Shown: one piece after another, positions 57,118 to 64,000 of the stretch
Numbering within the stretch: the stretch's first letter is position 1
Layout of the letters: the number at the start of each line of letters is the position of its first letter
DNA from: Verticillium longisporum
Taxonomy: Eukaryota > Ascomycota > Sordariomycetes > Glomerellales > Plectosphaerellaceae
DNA: 64,000 bases
Assembly: GCA_019188255.1 (NCBI GenBank)
Contig: JAETXT010000001.1
Location: 2,604,001-2,668,000 of the forward strand
Reading direction: 5' to 3'
Notes under the pieces: generated by a model
Told to the model about the DNA's origin: nothing
What the model saw: the letters and a program-made list of their open reading frames with translations, nothing else
The model's database searches: none
Made by a program: the position numbers and the translations under genes

Positions 57118-58158
57118 TCAAGAAGCCGCCGGTGTCGTCGCCGCCGTGTTGGTACCGCCGCTAGCGCCACCTGACACAATCTTGCTCTTTTTCCTCTTCG
57201 GCTTTGGTACACCGGGCGTCTTGGGACTGCGCTCAACCTTGCCCTCCTTCTTGACCTCGTCAGCCAGCTTCGTGTTGAGAGCCGGGGGCTTGACGGGCTG
57301 CTGTGGTGTGGCCGTCGGCGCCGGGGGCTGCAGAGGTGCCGCCTCCCCCGTCGGACCGGTTGATGAGACGTGGGACTCGCCGGGGCGACCGGTGATGGGG
57401 TTCTGGTCGATGTAGTCGCCGCCGTGGCGCAGGTGGATGGCGAAGGACTCCTCGGCGAGGCGGTCAAGGGCGCTCTTTGTCGTCTTGTTGGCAAAGGGCG
57501 AAGTGGTCTTGGTCGTGGGTGCGGTATTCTCTGGCGCCGGCGTGCCCTCTTTCGAGGGAGCTCCTGGTTGCGTGCGTGCCAGGTCGGTGGGCGCTGGCTG
57601 TGTGTAGGCGTTGCCGAGTGACGGCGTCCAGTCGCGGACGCTATCGACGGCGGGCAGAATCTTGCTCAGGGACTCTGAGATGGATTCCTGGGAAGACGAT
57701 GTCAGTACCCAGGTGCTTCAGTTTCCTCTAGGGAGTCGTACAATCTTCGAGTTCATGATATCCCCAAAGGTGGGCGCTTGGTAAATGTTCTCGCCGACAA
57801 GGAAGTAGTGAGCTATCGGCGTGACACCCTTGCCCCTCTCACGCTCTTGCTTGACGATGACCCAGACGCCGGTGCCGGTCACCATGTCGGCGGGTGCGTG
57901 GGCAACGCGAAACTCAACGCCGTTGGGCATCTGGCTCAGGACGGCTTCGAACTGCTCACGGGTGAACATCTTGGCCTGCATCTGCGGATTGAAGGCAGCC
58001 TGATGGACGTAGATGCCATTGTTAGAGGATTGGTCGAAGAACGGCGACTCGGCAAAGTAGAAGAGGACTGAGTTGGAGTGGATGCCCTGGAGGTGGTGGG
58101 CGATGGGCGGCGCGCGCCATTGCACCTCGTCGAGAGGCGGGTCTTTGGCAGTGGCCAT
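57118..58158 (-). CDS. MED6: Mediator complex subunit 6
   Basis: Head-module subunit of the RNA polymerase II Mediator complex. Exons 58158-57742 and 57687-57118 (donor GTACGA, acceptor CCCAG), giving 328 aa. The conserved MED6 domain fills residues 1-150: LDEVQWRAPPIAHHLQGIHS, NSVLFYFAESPFFDQSSNNG, MFTREQFEAVLSQMPNGVEF, VIVKQERERGKGVTPIAHYF and LVGENIYQAPTFGDIMNSKI. The C-terminal half is Thr/Pro/Lys-rich with a basic block (PKPKRKKSK). Divergent from the MMTAG2-like gene. Confidence 0.95.
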
Positions 58159-58494
58159 GGCGATGTCTCGTTTGTCGTCTGGGTAGCTGCGAGCAGATAC
58201 TCGGTGCAGAGCAAATCGGATCAATGCCAATTGACAGGCTGGATTGAGGCCGAGTCGAGATTGTGAGCGGGGGGATGCAGTTGACGATGATCAAAGACGG
58301 ACAGTGCAGGAGGAGGATGCGTTTAAGGTTGCACTAGCGGCAGGTCGCCGGTGAGCCTTGTACTGGTCTGTGCACCACCACTCTTCCATGCCGCCTTGGC
58401 TATCCGTCGCCAACAAAACCTCCTCCCATCATCACCATCACCACCACCCCTAGATCACCTCCATTACGCCCTGAGTCGAGCAACCGCGGCCATC
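58159..58494. promoter_or_regulatory. Divergent promoter, MED6 and MMTAG2-like gene
   Basis: 336 nt between divergent starts; CT/CA-rich leader before the plus-strand ATG. Confidence 0.45.
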
Positions 58495-59309
58495 ATGGAT
58501 CTCCTCTCGACAGTCCGCAAATCCGGCTCCCGCGGCGGCGTCAACTTTAGCTGGGACGACGTCTCGACATCCACCCACCGCGAGAACTACCTCGGCCACA
58601 GCCTCAAGGCCCCCGTCGGCCGCTGGCAAAAGGGCCGCGACCTCAACTGGTACGCCAAGGCCGACGGCGACAACGACCCCAACGCCGACCCCGCCGAGAC
58701 GGACCAGGAGAAGAGCGAGCGCCTGCGCAGGGAGGAGCTGCGCAAGATCAAGGAGGCCGAGGAGGATGCCCTCGCCCGCGCCCTCGGCCCGCCGGTCGCC
58801 CAGCGGGACACCGGCGGGGCCAACGCCGGCGAGTTCGGCCCGTCGCGCAGGATGGGTGCCGGGGGGCCGCCGGAGGGGGCTGCGGCGGCTGCGCCTGTGA
58901 GGGCGGGCCTGCAGGGAAGGAGGATCGCAGGGAGGGGCGCGAGAGGAGGCACAGGGACCACGATGAGAGGAGGCAAAGGCGGAGACATCGCAGTCGGAGC
59001 CGCGATCGGGAACGCGACGGGCGTCACAGGCACAGGGATGACGAGAGGCGGCACGAGAGGCCACGACGGACGGATGAGAGGCGGAGGAGTCGCAGCCCTG
59101 ATCGCGAAAGGCGGCGACACCGTGGCGGCGATCGAGATGAGGATCCTTCTCGGCGACACAGACGAGACAGAGATCGCAGCCGCGACGGCGGTCGAGACAG
59201 GCAGCGGGAGAGGCGAGACCACCAGAGGAGGAGCAGGAGCAGGAGTCGCGAGCACCACCGGCAACGACCACGAGAGCATCAACAAAGCTCGAAAGCGCGG
59301 GATCAGTGA
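58495..59309 (+). CDS. MMTAG2-like protein with RD/RS-rich tail, one-base frameshift
   Basis: Resembles the N-terminal domain of multiple-myeloma tumour-associated protein 2. Single exon. Residues 1-110 are conserved-looking: [49 protein letters not shown], and a Lys/Glu helix ending LARALGPPV. Downstream the frame becomes Gly/Ala-rich, while the next frame reads a long Arg/Asp/Ser tail ([20 protein letters not shown] and onward, many RSRSRD units) that ends at TGA 59307-59309. One missing base between 58861 and 58917 (runs of six, five and three G) explains this; with it the protein is 271 aa. The longer unshifted frame that runs to 59553 overlaps the HUS1 3' end and is not credible. Probable nuclear RNA-linked protein, by tail composition. 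Confidence 0.85.
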
Positions 59310-59490
59310 GAAGGTCTTTTCGGATGATCGTCACGAACAGCAGTTTATGGTCCAAATGCTGGCTCAATTCTACAGGAAGCAAGATTCAATATACCCAGGC
59401 CTCGGGCACCCACCCAACGCCATCCCATTCCCTCTTTTTGACCTTTCTCATGACCAACCAAACGCCCGCTCCAAAGTGACCGTGACGTGT

Positions 59491-60664
59491 CTACAAACTG
59501 TAGGAAGTAACATAATACTGCTTAAGTCAGCTTGGAATTGGCACTTCAGGTAAGAAAGGGAGCACATACCGTGACAACAGAATCATCCGCGCCCGAGTCG
59601 TCATACTGCGGCACGTACACATAGAGAATGAGCGCATGGTCATCGGCAAAACACGCAATGACGCGCCCCTCGAGCCGCCCAACACTGAGCACCCTACTCC
59701 AGTCTTTACCGTCGACACGCACCGTCGCCCACTTGTCGGGCCCCGCCTCCCGGAACCGCGCGCTCGGGTGCTCCTCGATGGGGCCCTGGATCTGGGCCGG
59801 GTCGAGCTGCGGGTTCTCGAGCCCGGTCCAGGTGCTCGAAATGTCGACGGCCTCGGAGGCGTTGCGCGGCCGCAGGGCGCCGTGCTTGTGGGCGCTGAGC
59901 TCGAGCTTGGTCCCGCCGGCTCGCGACGCGGCGGTGCCCGATGCGAGGGCGGGCTTGGTGGAGCGGTCGGAGGTGGTCTTGGGCTGGGGGAGCGGGGACA
60001 GCTGGATGTGGACGTCTGGCTCGCGGACCTTGGGCTGCATGATCGTCTCGACGGTTTCCGGATGGAGCACGCGGACGGGTATGTCTTGCGTGATGATTTT
60101 CTCGCGCTCGCGCCGCAGCGACGTCTCGAGGTGCTCTGGCGGCAGGTCGTCATCGAAGGGATCATCGTCGAGAGAGGCGGCGCGGTGGGCGGCGGCCGCT
60201 GAGGGCGCTGAAGCGTCCGTCGTCGTCGTGATGGTCATGGACAGAACGGGGACACCTTCTTTCTTGGTGAGGCGAAGAGAGGCGGATGTGCTATTGAGGG
60301 CGGACTTGAGGGCCCGCTGGAGGGGCTGCAGGGGCAGCTCTAGGTTGATCGTGTTGTTGGCTTCGGCAGACTGGATGTGGTAGTTCTCAAACATGAAGTC
60401 CATGGAGAGGGAGCTGTCGACTGTCAGCTGCCTGCAGTCATCCGTTGGAAACGTTTTTCGTATGCTCACGCCCAGACTTGAGACCCCGTATCCGGGATGA
60501 CGGTGAAGCGTGCCGTGTCATCGTCGAGGCGCACCCATGCGATCTTCTCGAGGGAGTTGAGGGCGGCAGTCAGTTCTGAGAGGTTAGTTTGGTTGTGATC
60601 AGAAGTGGGAAGCAAACATACTCGAAAAGGTGCGAATATTTTTCAGCTCCGTCTTGAATCGCAT
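59491..60664 (-). CDS. HUS1: Checkpoint clamp protein HUS1
   Basis: Subunit of the 9-1-1 (Rad9-Rad1-Hus1) DNA damage clamp, a PCNA-like ring. Four exons: 60664-60622, 60575-60470, 60413-59570 and 59517-59491, giving 339 aa with all phases matching. The start [20 protein letters not shown], followed by [29 protein letters not shown] and [20 protein letters not shown], is diagnostic. The last exon is 27 nt and supplies YYVTSYSL, the typical HUS1 ending. A Pro/Ser/Thr-rich stretch lies mid-protein. Intact; convergent with the MMTAG2-like gene, 181 nt apart. Confidence 0.94.
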
Positions 60665-61630
60665 GGTGAAGACTGTAAGACGTCGTGGCCGGTGAGATGC
60701 GTTGGCAAGGCGCGGTCTGATGACTTGAGAGGGTGAATGAAGTATCGTGACAGCGAGCAAGAGGGTTGAAGCGCGAGGCAGCATGGCCGACAGAAGACGA
60801 TGGGCATCTTAGTGAGTGTGGGGCCAAATTATAGGGGAGAAGCGCTGGAACATCCACTGAGTGCTCGCTGACCTGACACTCGTGAGGCCCCCGACACCCT
60901 CAGCAGCATCTTCTACCCCCTCATCTTCTGCAGCCCATCGCACAATCTACCCTTCGGTCTCGTTGACCGTGATGAGCGCCATAGCCTCGATCTTGTTGCC
61001 ATTTTGGTAAGTGATTCCCATCGTTATCCAGATTCCTACCCAAACATCCGATATTGGCCCTTCCGAGTGCGACCCTCCCGCGAACAACTCGCTGTACCCT
61101 CGCATTGCTGAGGTGAACTTGAAAATTCACATGGCTGAATGAGTGCCTGGAGTGAATGCAAAGATATGATTCCAGAAATATAAGCGGACAACGAACAGCT
61201 GTGTGCGTGGTGGCTGCTCTGGCACAAACTATATCATCAGCATCCAGCGACATCGCCACATAGAAAGGTGGGCACACTGCCACTGACGATAACCGTCAGT
61301 GTGTCCTGATGCCCATACCGTTCTTATGAACACCGTGCTAGTATCATCACGACACTACGCCACCTGTATGATCATTGAAGCTACTGTCGTAACTACACTG
61401 TATCCTCTCCCATGTTCCTGCCACAGCACCCTTTTCAGGTGCCATCAGCTGCGTCAACCTCTGAATCCTGCTTCCAACTCCCATCTGTCTTGTGGCGAAC
61501 GACAGCCCCCAGCTCTATATCAGTATTACCATATTAGTGTCTAAATAGTAGCCGCAATAGCTTTAGTAATGATGCTGAACAAAAGAAACGACCAATGTAT
61601 ATGATGGCCCGTCGACGACGCTTCGATCCC
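60665..61630. other. Interval between HUS1 start and RING gene 3' end
   Basis: 966 nt. It includes the HUS1 promoter. AT content is higher around 61300-61600. No gene is seen. Confidence 0.5.
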
Positions 61631-62242
61631 TCACTTGCGCCTCCCTAATCCCCTCTTTGGAGGCCACAAGACGTCTCCATCCATGAGAGCCTCGTCCAGC
61701 CTCTCTGTGTACCAGTGTCTCCACACATCATCACGATAGTCCCTCTCGACGCGTGCTCTGACGAGTATAGCCTGCAGGACGGACGCCCTGCGGTCCCGAA
61801 GCAGTCTCATGACCTTTCTGCTCCGGCGCTCCATGCGCTCCCGGAACCCGGCCTTGCACCACTCCTGGCAGAACCCACAGGGCCCGGGCAGCGGCCGCCG
61901 CGGCTCGGCGGCGTACCGGGCGACCTCCTTCCTGCCGAAGGGCGCGGGGCTCGGCACGGCGGGGTGGCCGCATTCCCAGTGCAGCAGGGGGCGGCACATG
62001 GGGCAGTCGAACTTGGTGGCGGTGTCGGCGAAGAGCCAGTTGAGGAGGCACAGGCTGCCGAAGCGGTGACCGCAGGGAAAGTGCAGCCACGACTCAATGG
62101 TGCCCTCGGGCTTGACGCGGCCGACCTGCTCGTAGCATATCGAGCAGTCGGCGTCTGTTGTTTCCGTGCTGGCGTGGGAGGACGACGGGGGCGGGGGTGG
62201 CAGGACCCAGGCCGTCTCGAACTGAGGAAACACGGACTGCAT
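61631..62242 (-). CDS. RING finger protein
   Basis: Small putative E3 ubiquitin ligase of unknown target. Single exon, 203 aa from the ATG at 62242 (MQSVFPQFETAWVLPP). The RING-type motif CSICYEQV...FPCGHRFGSLCLLNWL...FDCPMC uses Cys33, Cys36, Cys57, His59, Cys65, Cys80 and Cys83, a RING variant. A second Cys/His group follows (WECGHP, CGFCQEWC). The C-terminal 80 residues are Arg-rich and helical. The frame is open to 62320, but no ATG there looks better. Confidence 0.8.
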   Translation of the reverse strand: MQSVFPQFETAWVLPPPPPSSSHASTETTDADCSICYEQVGRVKPEGTIESWLHFPCGHRFGSLCLLNWLFADTATKFDCPMCRPLLHWECGHPAVPSPAPFGRKEVARYAAEPRRPLPGPCGFCQEWCKAGFRERMERRSRKVMRLLRDRRASVLQAILVRARVERDYRDDVWRHWYTERLDEALMDGDVLWPPKRGLGRRK

Positions 62243-63140
62243 GGTGGCGAGAATGTTGTTTTTCCCCCCTGTCGATCTCTTGTCTCTCCGTGATGTAGTG
62301 CGTGGTGCCGACTGGGCCAAAAAAGAGGGTACTGGGGGGTTGAGTCGTCGGCAGGATGACTTTAGCGAGGGATCTGAACGAAAGACGGCAACGAGTGACG
62401 GCGATGCCGCAGGCTTCGACTGAACGAGTGAATGTCGAGGTAGAGAGAAAAGAACATGATCTGCGAACTCAACTACCGAAAAGAGGCGTCTGCTCTGCTT
62501 TTGAGGGGGAGGGCCCGTTGGGCCTACGGAGAAGTTTACGACGACCTGCTTCCGGCTGAACTATCATGCTGGAAGACTTCTGCAGCAAGAAGGGCGTGAA
62601 CGAAAATGTGCACAACCGGACTCCCCCCAAGCTTCGAAGCGGAAGGGGGAAACAACACCAAAACGGTGGTGTTCGTGATTGAGTGCTCCGCGCTGTAGAA
62701 TCGCGACTTCGCCGCGCGCGGGATCATCCTTGATGCCGCCAGCATGAGCCGCATCCGGTGCGGGAGAGGTCATGTCTCACTTGAGCGTGGGACCTGGGGA
62801 GGTCCCGCAAGCTTCGCGTAGAGCGTGTCTGGCCAGGACGCCGCCTTGAGCCCAATAGCGCTGCCCGCCTCTCAAGTGAGACATTCCGATTCCGGGACAT
62901 ACTGCAGTGGAGCGAAACCCGCCAGCATTCCTCTGCTTCTGTTACCAGGCTCTTTAACATAGTACAACGTGGGCCCTTCCCCCCCTCTAAGCTTTTTCAA
63001 GCTCTCCAGTGAAGGGGGAAATGGCGCCATGGCCGACAGCGCGTCCTGCTGGAAGGCACCTGAGGCGTCATGCAGGGTCAAGGGGAAATCAAGGTTGGGG
63101 GTCGGTAATCTGCTCGTCGCATTTCTTTCTGCTTCGCTCG
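62243..63140. other. Interval with a hairpin-forming inverted repeat
   Basis: 898 nt between the RING gene start and the next gene's stop. No coding gene is supported; the short frames (for example 62536-62754 minus) lack family resemblance. It holds the 14-bp inverted repeat 62772-62785 / 62871-62884. Confidence 0.5.
62772..62884. repeat. 113-bp inverted-repeat unit, possible structured RNA
   Basis: ATGTCTCACTTGAG at 62772-62785 pairs perfectly with CTCAAGTGAGACAT at 62871-62884. A second small hairpin (GGGACCT, four G, AGGTCCC) lies inside near 62789-62806. The pairing is direct observation; a transcribed RNA or mobile origin is inference. Confidence 0.6.
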
Positions 63141-63731
63141 CTATCTGGCTCGACGCCCGTTGTCCTCGTCGTCGCTGTCATCCCTGAATCCTTCTTCCAA
63201 ACTGTAGGCGTTGGTATTAGCATATGCGTGATGCAAAACTGGGGAGGGCGCAACATACTCCCTACTCAGCCTCCTCGTGCTCTCTGGGTTGCTGCGTCGC
63301 GCATCCTCGGCAATGGCCTGCCGCGTGTTCTGGTTGACTTGGCCGAGCTCCTCGCCGTCGTCGGATGCAAAGCCATCGTCGGAGTGATCGCTGCCGATGG
63401 CCACGCCCTGGGACGCGTTTCGGCGCCATATTGATCGTTCCATGAGGCCGGAGACGCCACTGCGAAGACTTTGGCCGAAGGAGAGGGTGCTGCTCTGTAT
63501 CGCGTGCACGGGAACGTATTGGCCGTAGCGCTCGCGAGTCTTGCGCCATAGGGGAGCGAGGACGAAGGTCAATGTGAGGAAGAGGATCAGGGAGATGACG
63601 GCCGGAACAATGAGGACCTGGTGATGAGCTGTCAGCGGGGATGCCTCGGTCTGCCTGGTCTGCCTGGTGGTGCGGATGATGACGATGATGGAAACAATGC
63701 TGCTTACCTTGAAAACAGCCACGCTGCCCAT
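63141..63731 (-). CDS. Small single-TM protein of unknown function
   Basis: I do not recognise this gene. Exons 63731-63708, 63617-63259 and 63201-63141, giving 147 aa. Exon 1 encodes only MGSVAVFK. A TM helix follows (VLIVPAVISLILFLTLTFVL, residues 9-28), then a hydrophilic, Ser/Asp/Arg-rich cytosolic-type tail ending DDEDNGRRAR. The second intron (63202-63258; GTATGT, branch GCTAAT, ACAG) is 57 nt, a multiple of three, and contains no stop, so retention would add 19 residues. Intron signals make splicing the better reading. Confidence 0.7.
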   Translation of the reverse strand: MGSVAVFKVSSIVSIIVIIRTTRQTRQTEASPLTAHHQVLIVPAVISLILFLTLTFVLAPLWRKTRERYGQYVPVHAIQSSTLSFGQSLRSGVSGLMERSIWRRNASQGVAIGSDHSDDGFASDDGEELGQVNQNTRQAIAEDARRSNPESTRRLSREYVAPSPVLHHAYANTNAYSLEEGFRDDSDDEDNGRRAR

Positions 63732-64000
63732 GCTGGGCCAGTACCTAGGTGGGTTTTCCTGCGGGGAGGCTTGTGGTGGAGGTTTAGTCTTGCGTTGGCA
63801 GGCGTCGTGACAATGGGCAACAGTCGAGAGGGCAGGCCGAGCGATGAGATAGTCCTTGGTGCCTTGGGATGATGGATGATCTAGAGCTGAAAGGGCAGCA
63901 TGCCGCATGGGGCCCGATCAGGGATGCGGAAGGCGCGGGCTTAGCGATTGTCACTGGAATAGGCGCTGCTGATTGGACAGGGCCCCTGGATCTGGTATGA
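63732..64000. other. Upstream flank of the single-TM gene at window end
   Basis: 269 nt. It includes GTACCTAGGT at 63741-63750. No gene is seen before the window ends. Confidence 0.45.

Noticed and set aside
17372..58917. Programmed ribosomal frameshifting as the reason for the frame breaks
   Set aside because: Seven unrelated housekeeping genes, no shared slippery heptamer or downstream stem, and all are solved by one extra base in a stretch of C or G.
58351..59553. 400-codon frame reading through the MMTAG2-like gene
   Set aside because: Past residue 120 it follows the wrong phase after the G-run indel, and its end runs into the HUS1 3' exons.
1..64000. tRNA, rRNA or CRISPR features
   Set aside because: Scanning by eye for tRNA B-box-like GGTTCGAATCC, rRNA-like tracts and spaced direct repeats gave nothing I could support; a covariance-model scan would be decisive.

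Overview
The window reads as nuclear DNA of a filamentous ascomycete, most likely a Sordariomycete. Genes carry short introns (about 50-230 nt) with GTRNGT-type donors, CTAAC or CTGAC branch sites and TAG/CAG acceptors. Coding sequence is GC-rich, gene order is mixed-strand, and the families (EPL1, calcineurin, PhoD-like phosphatase, Helo/NACHT NLR, trimethyllysine dioxygenase) are typical of that class. I find 29 protein-coding genes, no rRNA or tRNA gene I can support, no CRISPR array, and one small inverted-repeat element. All exon joins are my own reading of splice signals and reading frames; no search or computation was run.

Layout. 0.4-4 kb: EPL1 (-) and calcineurin B (+), divergent. 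4-16.7 kb: a gene-poor island whose only supported gene is a 407-aa protein of unknown function (-), with 4.7 kb of empty DNA on its 3' side and 6.7 kb on its 5' side. 16.7-33.5 kb: a dense housekeeping block: mitochondrial uS9 / eEF1B-gamma, HAD phosphatase-like / RRP36, COQ8, ES2 / PP5, POP8 / SPT4, KIN17 and a p24 cargo receptor. Most are divergent pairs sharing promoters of 0.3-0.6 kb. 34-41.6 kb: PhoD-like phosphatase, two membrane proteins of unknown function and the ten-exon trimethyllysine dioxygenase. 43.5-52.4 kb: calcineurin A, a cyclase-family protein, a proteasome-assembly chaperone and the DHR1 helicase. 52.4-56.7 kb: a 314-bp MITE-like element and a NACHT-type NLR. 57-64 kb: MED6, an MMTAG2-like RD-rich protein, HUS1, a RING protein and a small single-TM protein.

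The most important observation for any user is a systematic one. Seven conserved genes (uS9m, eEF1B-gamma, RRP36, ES2, calcineurin A, DHR1, MMTAG2-like) are each broken by exactly one missing base. In five the break can be placed at a C or G homopolymer; in calcineurin A and MMTAG2-like it falls in a short interval containing such runs. In each case the exon total becomes a multiple of three once one base is added. This looks like homopolymer under-calling in the assembly, not seven independent pseudogenes. Biologically, the candidates worth a second look are the 407-aa gene in its island, the NLR with a long acidic linker and no recognisable C-terminal repeats, the 314-bp TIR element next to it, a 113-bp hairpin-forming locus at 62.8 kb, an 18-nt micro-exon in the dioxygenase, and both calcineurin subunit genes within 42 kb on the same strand.
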